From Amphimedon queenslandica (lineage: Eukaryota > Porifera > Demospongiae > Haplosclerida > Niphatidae), in NCBI RefSeq assembly GCF_000090795.2, contig NW_003546490.1, positions 78,337-142,336 of the forward strand: a stretch of DNA of 64,000 nt. Reading direction: 5' to 3'. How positions within the stretch are numbered: the stretch's first letter is position 1; each line of letters begins with the position of its first letter. Positions 33,352 through 45,500 of this stretch are shown piece by piece. The notes under the pieces are model-generated. The model did not search any database and was not told where the DNA came from. It worked only from the letters and a program-made list of their open reading frames with translations. A program made the position numbers and the translations under genes.

Positions 33352-36300
33352 TTAATTATTGTCAGCAGATTCTAGCAATGGCTCACGACATTCTGGTCTA
33401 ATTAGTGCAGGAAATTCAGAGGCTGTTGGAGCTGTGTTAAGGTGAGAATATTTGTCAGATGCAACTTCTTCTACTTGAATAGTGTGGCTTCCCTTTCTAC
33501 CAATAGCTCTGCAGTTAAAACAAATGTAGACATGATAGGCCAGTATACCTAGAAAACCAATAAAAGCAATGGAAAATATTGCACCAATTCCAATCCTTGC
33601 TTTATTCCTATTTGTAAAGGAGGGCAATCTATTACTCTCTCCACCATTTTGAATTAATGCTCCAAAAAGACAAAAGAAAATGGCCAAAAGACATAAAAGA
33701 TATAATATATCAAGGGAATGAAGCTTCTTATTCTTGTATACTGATCCAAAACTTAGTGTTACTATGAGAAGGGCTGTTATGGTAACAAGCAGTCCAATGG
33801 GTTCATCATATGTAGGGGACACTACAATAAGTACAGCTAGCACTATCCTTGCAACCAATAGGAGACCAGGCCAGATACGAAACATGTCAGTATATGGACC
33901 AGCATAAGCATCAAAGAATGGCTTTAATTTAAGATAAAAGCTAGTGCCAAAATTCCACTTTGAGCGACATATTTCCCATAATGGAAAAAGTAACAGAAAC
34001 AGTGTATATGGGAGAAATAGTAACAGTGCTGCTATAGCAATGATGAAGAGAACCAAGTGGCAACCAGTGAAATACGGCTCACCACTGTTATACCATACAA
34101 AACCAGTACAGGTAGACGATGGATTAGCCACAATAAAAATAGAAATGATTGTACGAAGAAGTTTAGTGTAAGAAAGAAGCAAAAGAGTACACAAAACAGG
34201 GACCGAATTTTTACCAATTAGCTGGGAAAGTTTTGAAAATCGTCTACTCAGAAATATAATGAGAAGAATTAGAAACCAGAGATAGAATGGAAACACAAAC
34301 TGGAGGGCTGTCTTGGTACATGTAGTCATACCAGCAAAGAAACAAGTCTTGATACCTAAATCCAAATTAATCCAGGAAATGAACTGACTTAATACTGGGA
34401 CACTATCAGTGCCATAGAATAAAGGTTGGTTTATCTTAATCACATTTGCAAAGAACAATAGTCCATTAATAGTACCAACGGTGACGGTCAAATTGAGAAC
34501 AAGTAATAGAATAACTAAAACGACACCAGCCAACGAAAATGGAATAATAAGAGAGAGATAATCATTAGTGCATTCACCACAATTGTTGGAACCGAGCATG
34601 AGACTAAGACCTTCAGAGCATCTTCCACACAATAGACCTGATCTATTTAGAGCACATTGTCTATCAGACTCATTCAATGGGAAAGTAACTTGTGACTGAA
34701 TGCAGTAATCATATGGGCAGAACTGGTACACTATATTTGTGCAGTTATTATAGTTTGGGCCAATCCAGCTATTTCCTTCCTTTATCACAACAGCACCTGT
34801 ACCGTTACAACTGATGGTAGCATTTTTGATAGAGTTATCACATTCACATACATGTGACTGTTGTGATAGGTAAGTGCCAGGTAAGCATGGTAGAACATTG
34901 ACATCAATAATAAGTGGTGGTTGAAAGAAATTGGTCTCAAAATGAATCGAAATACTCACTTTAATCCTATTTGTTTCATTATTATTGGCTGTAACCTCAT
35001 GAGTCAGGTTTGCACATACTGCACTGGAAACATTTTGATTTGAGAGTTCTCCGCTATCACTTGAAATGATAATAATACCAGTAGTAGTATTATAATCTTG
35101 CCCTACTACAGCTACAGCAAACTCGATGATCTCACCTGGTATAGCTGACATTGATATAGACTTTAGACTACAATCAGGAAGGTTATTGGTACAAAAACAC
35201 ATTCCACGTGGACCGGATGATATTACAGAAAGTCCAGGCTGATTATAAAATTTACTTATGCGATTGAACTGATCAGGTAATACTTTTTCTGGTCCTTGTA
35301 AGCATTGTCTAGTTGTTCCTCCATACAAAACTGAACCAGCAACACTAGCAGTATTGTCCTCAAAATGAAAATACGTATTTACTTGATCAACATAATTATC
35401 TGGTAGTTGGAAAAAGCATCGATTGGAAACTTGCCCTGAATTAGAATTCAAATCAACAGTTAAAACAATCTGCTCTACATTAATAGCTCCTCCACTATTA
35501 TTAGCATGATTCCCAACAAATTTTAATAATGAACCTAGGGATAGAAATAGGACAGATGAGGAAATCATGTAAATACCACCTCCATTATAAGCAGTGTTAT
35601 TAATGAAGTAGACATCTCCATTGAATGTGACATAAGTATTTATCAAACCAAGACCACTTCCTTTATTGCTACTAAAAGTACAGTTATTGATGGACACACT
35701 ATTAACATTAGAAATTTTAACAGTCATGGCAAATGCAGGTGAGATTGTAGCATTTTTAGCATATAAGTTATAGATGGTGTTATTATCAAAAGTAACTTTG
35801 TGTAGGATTACATCAATTCCACTCTGGGTATTTACAAATTGATCTGTAGTTATTTCCAAAGCACTGCCCAGTATCCCAGCATTGTGACTGAAATTTGAGG
35901 ACTTCAGACAAAATGAACAAGAGCCAGAACCATGCCAGACTACTTTCATGCCATAAAATTTATTATAAGTAATGGAACAGTTTGTCATCAGAATATTTGG
36001 TTTCCTTTTACTCAACACTTGTTCCTTTTTATGTAATATAAATCCTACTAGACTGCCAGTAGACACAAGACCATTGACGTTCAAATCAAAATAATCACTG
36101 TAGGGGAAAATTCCAAAGTTTATAACTGAATTATTGGCAGCATAAACCATCTCCAGTTGAATACCAATAAAGTATTCACTCTGACGATTAACTATAGAAA
36201 GACCATTGAATCTATTATTAGTAATGTTTGATTTGCTCATGACAAAGCTCCAATTTGAAGTGTAAAGAGGGCTTAGTGGATTAATGTATAAAGCAGTAAT

Positions 36301-36918
36301 AGTCATTGTCCTGTTGTCTGGAGTATCGTGATTATTAGAATAAAAAGAAGAATTATAAATTTGACAGTGAACGACAAGATTGAGTGTTAACCCTCCCAAA
36401 GGACTTTCCTGTATCGAAACATATGTCATAGTGACATTATATGAATCTGATATAGTAATTGCACTAGACAGATCAATTGTAGCATATTTATCCCCACAAT
36501 TTTTCAAGGTTACTTTCGAAAGTTGTATGTGATTGCAACGTACAAACAAAGTAACATTTTCAGTACATTGTATGATTGCTGGTGACTCCATTGCGGTTTG
36601 GTGTGGTCCTTGTCCCATCTCCCTCAGCCCTTCAAAAGTTATATCAATAGACGGTTGAATGATGATAATAGAGCTGTTTAATGAGTGTATGCCAGGTATG
36701 AAATGAAATACTGAATTGTTGGACAAGTTCTCAAAGGCTCCAGAGGACACATAATCTTCGAGAGTGGAGCAATTATTATTACCACTCGGACATTTTGAGG
36801 GTTCTCCATTAGGATAAACGTAGAAGACTTTTTGATCAACATCGGCATAGAAGAAGTGGCACTGAATAATAACGATGAACGGCAGAAGCAGCCCTATCTC
36901 GAGGCACCTCATTTTCAC
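33352..36918 (-). CDS. Single-exon secreted/multi-pass membrane protein, beta-helix-like ectodomain
   Basis: One uninterrupted frame of 1188 residues. A signal peptide (about 1-25) is followed by a large Asn/Cys-rich ectodomain (about 26-780) with many N-glycosylation sequons and short repeats of the NCTF / NNTAYNGGGI / GNHANNSGGAI kind, typical of right-handed parallel beta-helix (pectate-lyase-like) folds. A cysteine cluster (about 680-780, LLCGRCSEGLSLMLGSNNCGEC) leads into about seven to nine hydrophobic segments from residue 783 to 1140, then a short cytosolic tail. The layout resembles receptor or adhesion proteins, but no GPCR family signature was recognised. Absence of introns in a 3.6-kb frame is unusual among its neighbours and suggests retroposition or a lineage-specific expanded family. 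Function unknown. The start MKMRC lies 183 bp from the divergent start of the next gene. Confidence 0.85.
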   Translation of the reverse strand: MKMRCLEIGLLLPFIVIIQCHFFYADVDQKVFYVYPNGEPSKCPSGNNNCSTLEDYVSSGAFENLSNNSVFHFIPGIHSLNSSIIIIQPSIDITFEGLREMGQGPHQTAMESPAIIQCTENVTLFVRCNHIQLSKVTLKNCGDKYATIDLSSAITISDSYNVTMTYVSIQESPLGGLTLNLVVHCQIYNSSFYSNNHDTPDNRTMTITALYINPLSPLYTSNWSFVMSKSNITNNRFNGLSIVNRQSEYFIGIQLEMVYAANNSVINFGIFPYSDYFDLNVNGLVSTGSLVGFILHKKEQVLSKRKPNILMTNCSITYNKFYGMKVVWHGSGSCSFCLKSSNFSHNAGILGSALEITTDQFVNTQSGIDVILHKVTFDNNTIYNLYAKNATISPAFAMTVKISNVNSVSINNCTFSSNKGSGLGLINTYVTFNGDVYFINNTAYNGGGIYMISSSVLFLSLGSLLKFVGNHANNSGGAINVEQIVLTVDLNSNSGQVSNRCFFQLPDNYVDQVNTYFHFEDNTASVAGSVLYGGTTRQCLQGPEKVLPDQFNRISKFYNQPGLSVISSGPRGMCFCTNNLPDCSLKSISMSAIPGEIIEFAVAVVGQDYNTTTGIIIISSDSGELSNQNVSSAVCANLTHEVTANNNETNRIKVSISIHFETNFFQPPLIIDVNVLPCLPGTYLSQQSHVCECDNSIKNATISCNGTGAVVIKEGNSWIGPNYNNCTNIVYQFCPYDYCIQSQVTFPLNESDRQCALNRSGLLCGRCSEGLSLMLGSNNCGECTNDYLSLIIPFSLAGVVLVILLLVLNLTVTVGTINGLLFFANVIKINQPLFYGTDSVPVLSQFISWINLDLGIKTCFFAGMTTCTKTALQFVFPFYLWFLILLIIFLSRRFSKLSQLIGKNSVPVLCTLLLLSYTKLLRTIISIFIVANPSSTCTGFVWYNSGEPYFTGCHLVLFIIAIAALLLFLPYTLFLLLFPLWEICRSKWNFGTSFYLKLKPFFDAYAGPYTDMFRIWPGLLLVARIVLAVLIVVSPTYDEPIGLLVTITALLIVTLSFGSVYKNKKLHSLDILYLLCLLAIFFCLFGALIQNGGESNRLPSFTNRNKARIGIGAIFSIAFIGFLGILAYHVYICFNCRAIGRKGSHTIQVEEVASDKYSHLNTAPTASEFPALIRPECREPLLESADNN

Positions 36919-37101
36919 CTAGTGAATAGATCTGATTACTCACACCAGGAAGACGTGGGCGTTGATATCATTATTAGATCTATGAATCCAATCATTATTA
37001 TATCTACTCATTGATAGTCCATTCATAGTCACATGAATGATGAGGTGATTTCATATTTTGGGTGTAGACTAATTTTTTATAGAAGATACAATAAAACAAA
37101 A
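36919..37101. promoter_or_regulatory. Shared divergent promoter region
   Basis: Only 183 bp separate the start codons of two head-to-head genes, so 5' UTRs and promoters must overlap. No TATA box could be assigned confidently. The direct and inverted ATTATTAGATCTATGAAT-like text near 36970-37030 is the only noticeable structure. Confidence 0.5.
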
Positions 37102-38235
37102 ATGAGTCTTACAGCTCTTTTAATTGCTACTATCCTTTCATTTGGAGGAGCTGGTGGAGTGACAGCATTAAATGCTGTCACTCCACCAGATACATCACTG
37201 GATACCATTCCTGTAGCATACTTTGGAGGAGTTAATTGCAAGGAGAGGTCACAGGAGAATATCGAAATGCTGGCAAAGATGCGTATCATAGTCATCGAAA
37301 AATGGGAGGGACCTTGTTGGTACGAATGCTATGCTAACCTAACAATGAATCCTCCTGTTCCATGTCAACCATCATGTGGTGCTGAGAACTATCAAATGAA
37401 AACAATCAAACGTGCTAAAGCAGTCAATCCCAAACTAGCTGCAGTATTTTACCTAAATACACTGTATGACTTTCCATTTCTTGAGCTTCACGGAAAATTT
37501 TTGGAAGCTAATGCTGATATAATAGATGTGAATGGAAAGCTTGTTGCCTTCAAAAATGATAACGGTATGCCAGGTGTCAATGTGTTTGATTTGGGTCAGA
37601 AGGTTGGACGAGATCTATGGATTGGATTCATCAATAAACTGGCTGAATCGGGAGTTGTCGATGGACTGTTTGATGATAAATCTAGTATATTTGCTTTGTG
37701 GAATGAAACTGGTTCATTTTGGCAGATTTGTGAATGGGGTACAGGAAGAGATACATGGGACAGATCATGTGGAATAATTTCAAACAAGACAGCACTAGAC
37801 TATAACAATGGTAAACCAATGGTTTTAGATGAGCTTCACAAAACATTTGGACCCAATGGAGTAGTCTTTTTTAACACGACAAAAATGATGCACATGGACA
37901 TTACAAAATCTCCCTTAAATTTTGCAAAAGAAATTGAGACAGCACTCAGCAGTTATAAATATGCCTATGTCCAAACAAATGATCTCATTGATGGGGACTG
38001 TACCAGCACCAAATCATCATGTTCAGAAGATGAAATTGCCATGTTTCTGTTAGGAGTTGAAGAGGGAGCCTTCCTTGGTTGCAATGGATGGGATGAAAAC
38101 TTTAGCAAGTCACTTGGCTCTCCAGTTGGTCCAGCAGTAAAAAAGAATGACACTGTAGAGAGACATTTTAAATCAGGGACATATGTAACATGGGATCTTT
38201 CCAACAACAAAGGAAAAGTTGTCTGGAGTAACTAG
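37102..38235 (+). CDS. Secreted glycoside-hydrolase-like protein (GHL15-type barrel)
   Basis: Single exon of 377 residues from the ATG at 37102; the frame is open further upstream (37033) but MSLTALLIATILSFGGAGG is a clear signal peptide, so the internal start is preferred. Several paired cysteines (CWYEC, CQPSC, CEWGTGRDTWDRSC, CSED) fit a secreted fold. The motifs NPKLAAVFYLNT, DVFDLG-like VNVFDLGQKVGRDLW and VDGLFDDKS resemble the TIM-barrel proteins grouped as hypothetical glycosyl hydrolase family 15 (GHL15), in which an acidic residue near a DG.F.D motif is a candidate catalyst. Substrate unknown. A degraded copy follows at 38.5-39.2 kb. An AATAAA signal lies at 38348. A 17-bp perfect hairpin falls at the signal-peptide end. 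Confidence 0.7.
   Translation: MSLTALLIATILSFGGAGGVTALNAVTPPDTSLDTIPVAYFGGVNCKERSQENIEMLAKMRIIVIEKWEGPCWYECYANLTMNPPVPCQPSCGAENYQMKTIKRAKAVNPKLAAVFYLNTLYDFPFLELHGKFLEANADIIDVNGKLVAFKNDNGMPGVNVFDLGQKVGRDLWIGFINKLAESGVVDGLFDDKSSIFALWNETGSFWQICEWGTGRDTWDRSCGIISNKTALDYNNGKPMVLDELHKTFGPNGVVFFNTTKMMHMDITKSPLNFAKEIETALSSYKYAYVQTNDLIDGDCTSTKSSCSEDEIAMFLLGVEEGAFLGCNGWDENFSKSLGSPVGPAVKKNDTVERHFKSGTYVTWDLSNNKGKVVWSN
37153..37187 (+). repeat. Perfect 17-bp inverted repeat inside the signal-peptide codons
   Basis: GGTGGAGTGACAGCATT is followed after one base by its exact reverse complement ending at 37187. It encodes GGVTALNAVTPP, the end of the signal peptide and the first mature residues. The transcript could form a stem of about 16 bp right after the start codon region. 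Confidence 0.95.
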
Positions 38236-38489
38236 ACTCTGATAATAAACATGCTGAATGCCACATAATCCTTGCTACTCTAGCTATGTTAGTGCCAACA
38301 GACGACTACCAGTATATGGTTTTACATTATTGTCTGTCTAGCTGTATAATAAAAATGCTATAAAAATTTTAATTATATATAGATCTACACAAAAATAAGG
38401 AATATAGAGATTCCTAAAGACTCTGCAGTGAATGCATCATTGATAATAAATTAATAATTGCTGAAAAGAGTGTATATATACAATTGAAT

Positions 38490-39170
38490 AGTGTACATTG
38501 CTATTGCCTGTGCTATTGGAACAACTTAATGCTGAGTATTATCACTCCATGACTGAGATACATCACCATACTTTTATAGCATACATGTACTTTGGAGGAG
38601 TACCGGTATATTGCAAAAGTCACAGGAGAATATTGGTATGATAGCAAAGATATATACCGTATCATAGCCATTGAAAAATGGGAGGGACTTTGTTGATATG
38701 AATGCTATGCTGCATGACTTTCCACTTTTAGAGCTTCTTAGAAGCTATAATGCAGATGTGAATGGGAAGTTTGCTTGTTAAAATCAAAAATGATTTTGGT
38801 ATTCCAGGTGTTAATGTGTTTTGATTTGGTAAACAGGTTGGACATGATCTATTGATTGAATTCATAGAAAAATTGGCTCAATTTGGAACTGTTGACTGAC
38901 TTTTTGATGATAAATCTAATGTATGGAATATCACAAGTTCATTTGGCAGATTTGTGAACCTAATAATAGAGGAGGTACATATGTAGTACTGTACATGCAT
39001 GGAGTGAATCTCAAGCAAAACACATTTTAGCTGAACTTTAAAATAAACTTTTGGTCCCAATTAAGTTGTCTTTCAACACACAAAAATAGTGCACAATGAA
39101 TTCAAACATTCTCCTCTAAGTTTCATAACAGAACTCAAAGCAGCATCGAGTAGATATATAATGTACATTG
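38490..39170 (+). pseudogene. Decayed tandem copy of the GHL15-like gene
   Basis: Follows the intact gene in the same orientation. Nucleotide likeness is continuous: TACTTTGGAGGAGT, CATTGAAAAATGGGAGGGAC, GGACATGATCTATTGATTGA, TTTTTGATGATAAATCTA and TTTGGCAGATTTGTGA all match. The frame is lost by many indels and stops, and about 100 codons after the CYAN region are deleted (ATGCTATGCTGCATGACTTT joins two distant parts). The signal-peptide hairpin region is mutated. Confidence 0.85.
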
Positions 39171-39572
39171 CACACATAGTTAAGAGATGAAAGTATTAAG
39201 AATAGGAGCATTGAAAGTTTGAAACTATACACAATAACAAGAGTATACTCTTGATAATATTATTTCACAATAACACCATAAACATAGGATTGAGGCACAT
39301 GTAAATTTTGCTAGCTACATGACACTGTTTGAACCAGGAGAAATTTACATTATCATCTAAAATACATGTAGCTAATGAAAGCTAATTAGATGCATGTAAT
39401 TAAATGCATGTAGCTAATTAGACTAATGAAACCTAGGGGCTCTACAATAACGTACTCTTGTACAGAATATTGTTTTCAGTTGGGAGAGGGAGACTAAAAA
39501 CATGCATGAGCACCAATGTAAACAAAACTGGTAAATCAATAAAATTAATAATAAATAAATGTAACAATAGTT
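39171..39572. other. Short intergenic, no gene
   Basis: AT-rich spacer with several GCTAATTAGA/ACATGTAGCTAAT repeats at 39360-39420, and the presumed 3' UTR of MCCC1 next to 39572. Nothing coding. Confidence 0.4.
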
Positions 39573-42500
39573 TTAGTCATTTATTATTTCTACAACTTTA
39601 GAGTTAGCAGCTACTACGTCTTCCACATTATACAACACTTCGGTCACTACTCCATCAATTGGCGAGAGAATGTTAGTCTAAAAAAATTAAAGTATTGTAT
39701 CCTGGTTTATTTTGGAGGTGACACATACCGTACATGTATTCTGTGTTTTTGCTTTTAGTGAAAATTAAAATTAAAAATTCTGCACATTTATTGCCAATTG
39801 GTCTACATGACTACATGTACATAATTTTGCAAGCCACTGTAATTTTTTGTGAAAATATTAATTTTAATGTAGGGTTTAACAATACAATGCACTTGATGGT
39901 GAAAATAATCTGATACATGTACTGTACATGGCTACATGTACATATGGTAATGACAGCCTCACCTCCATCTTCATTCCCTCCACAGTTAACAGCAACTGTC
40001 CCTTTTTGACATTATCACCAACATTAACCAGGACCTGTTCCCATAGTAACAATTAGTTAATAGATAGGGACTTTACCTTATTGACTCTGGTTGAATAAGG
40101 AGGAGACTTTACCCCACCCACATCTCCAGAAGAACTTTTATTGTAATACTCTGGCATTGGAAACTCTACACTAAAACTGTTACCATCCTAATGATGACAT
40201 AGAAATAATAATAATAACACCATTGTATGGTATTACATATCAAAAAAATAATTGTATTGTATGCGTGTACATGTACACATACATGTATAAAGGAATTTAG
40301 GAGACTCTTGGTCTGGGTTTCCCACAAGATTTTGGCATAGTGCTCATACACAATGTATCATGCAGCTTTGTGTCAGTGGATAGACAAGTTGCTTAAATAT
40401 TGGGCTATAAATCCTGTAATGGGTATTTTGACAAAATAAAAAAAAGAGAATTCAGATTTCCATAAATATAATTTTCTCTGATACATGCACACTCCATTAT
40501 CAACTTTGAGCTGGTTCTAATCAAATTTTAAAAGTTAATCAAATATCAAGTTAGTAACCAAAAGCTATGATAGCCTTGGTCTTTGGCTAAATTTAATTGG
40601 CTCTAGGAAAAATTTGGCAGTTTTCATAATAATTATTACTTTTATGACACATGTATGCATACATATCGATGTGTTGTCTATACACTTTAAACTACATGTA
40701 CATGTACATTGTATATCCAATCAAATTCTGCTTTTTCATAAATCTTTAACGTTGCTCAAAAATTGGGCTAATAACCAAAGACTATAGCCTTTGGTCGTTG
40801 GCCCAATTTCATCAAAAACGGCTAGAAGAGAATTCTGCATTTTTATAATTTTAAAAATGCATATACATGTCCTTATGTTGTGTATCAAATTTAAGCTGAT
40901 TCCAATCAAATTTAGATTTTTTATGAATTTTTAAAGTTGCTCAAAAATCACGCGAACAATCAAAGGCTATAGCCTTTGGTTGTTGGTCAAATTTCATCAA
41001 AAATGGCTGAGAGAAATCTCAATCTTTATACTTTTTTCTAATATATACACATGTCCTTATGTTATGTATCAACTTTGAGCTGATTCTGAAAAAAATGGAT
41101 TTTTTATGAATTTTAAAAATTAAAAGCTGGCCCAAATGTACCGTACATGTCAGCTCATAAAGCATACTGTTTAGCTCATATAGCAAGATAGCACGCTTTG
41201 TGGGAAGCCCTGCTTTTAGTCTTCCATACTGCATACATGTAAATGTACATGCACATGTACATGTACATGTAGGTGTCCATAAGTCTCCCATTTTTGGTTA
41301 GAATGGACTCCCAAAATTTACATCTTGTACGTTTACGTGTATTTTTAGATTTAACAGTGACAATAATTAACACATGTACATGTACTTACATTAGTGAAGC
41401 AGTGTATTGTGTTTTCAGTAGTAACCACATCAGCAGATGCTTTCTCATTATCAATAAAACCATTGAACACAAGTCCTCCAGCTTTCTGACGCACCTGACC
41501 ACTGCATGGTATCCACTGGAGGAAGAAAGATACAAATAATAATACAATGTGATTAAAGATAAAAATTAATTAACTGAAGAAAAAGCATAATAAAGAATGG
41601 GATGTCTATTACTTACTTGACTATTGTCCATTGAAATATTAAAATCATCACTCCCTATGTACTCCACAGAGCCAGTGAAAACTAATGAAAAAATTAATAA
41701 AATAGGAGTGCATTATACACTGTATAATTGGGCAAAGCCCACTCTGGTAAAAGAATGTCTGTATGTACGTGTGTATGGGCATGACTGGGAGGCATGGTCA
41801 GGAGGATGAGCCCTTTAATGTTTTACATTCTTTCTAAAAATATCAATGTAGTTTTACATGTACATACACTCATACTAATTAATTGACCTGCCTCCTAGGC
41901 CACTGAAAACATAAGTCTATACATGTACAAGTACATGTAATTACACATGAACAATGGCCTCTCCCTCTTCACAGTTTATGATATGATGCCCTAAAATACA
42001 TGTAGCTGAATTTTGTATTTTCATTATACATGTACATGTAAGCAATCAAGACTAATGCTCATGCAACATGTACATGTACACTGTACATATACATGTATAC
42101 TAAAATTAATGTACATGTACATGTACTTTAAAATAGTCAATCAACTTATGGTACCCACTAAAAAGTACATACAAGTACATGTACATGTATGCTCTCTTCA
42201 ATTCTCTCTCTCACTTTCATCTTTTCCTTTAAGTGAAACTTTTCTATGATGCATTGTGTTAACTCTACCACCATCAGTACTGTTGAATGGATCTAATATG
42301 ATAGAAGAGAGAGAGAGAGAGAGAAAGGAAGAAGAGATTGATAAAATTACATGCACATTTGTACTTGCAACTCAATTACTGTAGCTACTGTATTGCTCTT
42401 ACATTTGTCGGAATCAGCTCAAACTTTCTACACAGCATAAGAACATCAATATGTATCAAAAAATGTCACAAAAATTGTGGGTGATTTATCAATGTACATG

Positions 42501-45500
42501 TACATGCAAGTATACGCAATACAAGTACATGCACAATGTACCTAAAGATAAATTTCTTGTATTGTTATATCTCTCCAGTGCTAGCATGATAAGAATACCC
42601 AACTTCTGCTGACGAGGGGATAATCCCTTGTTGCTAGGAAACAGACTCTCCCTATGTTGCTATGACAACAAATACAAGTACATATAAATGTAACTAAAAT
42701 ATCGTACACAAGTACCTCAATAAATCCAGTATGCACATCAGCATCAATGAATGACTGGTGGCTAGCTAGTGACGTCAAGAAGCTCAAATTACTATGCACA
42801 CCCACAATCTAATTGAATATAATATACATTGTATACATTGATAAAATAATTATACATGTACATGTACATGTTAATAATGATAGTTACATGTACACATAGA
42901 ATGCATGAATAGAGAGCACACTACATACAATGTACATGTACATGTATTTTATAATGAAAAACCATATTAGAAATCAAGAGTTATATTCTTGAAAATTTTG
43001 AAATCAAGATTACCATATAAGTGGTTTTTTTAGGGTTGCAACTTTCGTAAATTTCACAAATTCCTTCCTGATTTGCAAAAATCAAATCCGTGAAAATCAA
43101 TTCGATACACTACCGCATAGCACACATGGTAGAATTTTAGTAGATTTTTACGAAATAAAATTCCCTCAAAAAAACCACTAATACGGTATACATGTATGCG
43201 CCAAAATCAATGACTACATGTACATGCATATCATGAGCAGTATTTCACAAGTGGTACATGCATTTTGCTGTACTTAATTTTTTGACTTGTAAGATGACAC
43301 AAAAGCTGCTTTCCTTGCTGGAGTAAAAAATTTGGGTAAACAAATGTACATTGTATTAATAAAATACTACGGCTATACAGGCACTGTACATGTACATACA
43401 TGTACAAGTATAGTAACAATAACATGTACAAATACATTAATTCAGAGTCAGACATACATACATGTACATGTACATGTATACTGTATACACATTATTACTG
43501 TAGGGCACCTTTTTTTCAATGGCTATAGGTTTCGCGGATTTTTACTTAGAGGATTTAATTTTGCGAAATTATGCCCATCTGCCATCTTGTACCATATTAA
43601 TTTTATTTTCACAGAAGCAAATTTTGCAAATTTAAAGAAAAAATCGTGAAATCCGCAAAATTTACAGCCCTTGAAAAAAGATGCCATATGGTATTAACAA
43701 TTGAAATTACTTTTAAATTATTAAAAAATTAATTTTGTAAATAAAACATGTACAATGTACATGTACGTAGTAAATACTTATGATTACCTGGTAGTTATGA
43801 AGTGACTGTACTAATTTATTAAGAGCTAATGTTCTTGTTGGACCCCATACAACTAGTTTAGCAATCATTGGATCATAATAGGCCGTGACTTCATCACCTT
43901 AAAGAGAGAGAAAGAGAGAGGAATTGGTAGAAGAAGGCAAAAAGAAGGAGAGAGAGAAAGAGAGTGAGTGAATGAAATACATGTATATGTATAAGTATTA
44001 AGGAAAGGGAATAAAGAGATTAAAAAGATAAAGAAGACACTGGTACAATTGCAAGTACATGTACTTGCACAGTGTACATGTATGTACCAGACGTGGAGGA
44101 GTGCATGTGTATGAATATTAGACATGTAAATGTATACATAATGTACAGGAAGATAAGAAGTACATATGCATGTACATGTGTGCTGTATTATTTTAAATCA
44201 TATGCATGTACATGTGTGCTGTATTATTTTAAATCAAATTACATACATGTACATGTACAGTACATGTACGTGGGTCGTGTGCATGTAAGAGGATACCTTG
44301 TCTCACTCCAGTATCAATTCTTACTGTCTCAGAGGATGAAGGTGTGGCCAAATGACGCAATAGCCCAGGGCTGGGACTGAAAGACCTACAATGTACAAGA
44401 ACATCAACATGTACATGGCATGGAGGAAGGATATTCACATGTAACATATAGATTAATATCAGAAAAAACATGTACAGTAGATGTATAAGTACGGAATGAT
44501 CAAAACATGAGTAATAAGAATAATACTTTCAATATGTTACCTTATATTTCATAAATCAAAAAAATAATAAAAACAAATACATGACGTTAATACTACACTC
44601 AATTATTCATGTGCAGCATACATGTATACATGTACACACATTACAGTACATGTATACGGAAGATTTTTTCTACAAAACATACATGTAAGTCGAAATAAAC
44701 AAAAACATACATGAGATAAAACAAACCACTAGAAATAATAGTTAATGTACATACATGTGTGTATGGTACTTGTACATGTACAATAACACAATCACAAAAG
44801 TAACATTCACTTGCTATCACATGTCATCAGACCTACATGTACATGTACATGTACATGTACATGTACATTGTGTACATGTACTCACTATCACTACCGTATA
44901 GAGGGAAATTTTGAAGGGAAATAAATTTTGCAAATTTGGCATTTTGATAGCCATTCGCCAAAATAAAAATCTGCAATTATGAGCCATTATACGCATGCTC
45001 AATGGCACATGGCCACAAATTTGCCAAATTAAAATTCGCCAATTACCAAAATTTAGCAATTCGCCAAATTTTAGACCCTCCAAAATTTCCACTATATAAG
45101 GTAATTTACTAATACACTCACTCTGATGGATTCTCTGCATATATCCTTGCCTCAAAAGCATGTCCAGTGCAAGTGATATCAGACTGGGAGAGAGGAAGAG
45201 GATGACCAGCAGCTACTCTCAACTGTAGCTCCACGAGGTCAGTTCCAGTTATTAGTTCAGTTATTGGGTGCTCCACTTGGAGTCGAGTGTTCATCTCCAT
45301 AAAGTAAAAGGTCTCATCTTGAGTGTCCACTATGAACTCAACAGTACCTGGAGTGGGTCAGTGTGTATGTTATAAATTACAAAATAAATGTACAGTACTA
45401 ATGTATGTATTATACATGTACATATAAACACGCGTACATAGGCATTCATGTACGTACACAACAATTAATTAACTACATGTAATTAATTAACAGCACGTTA

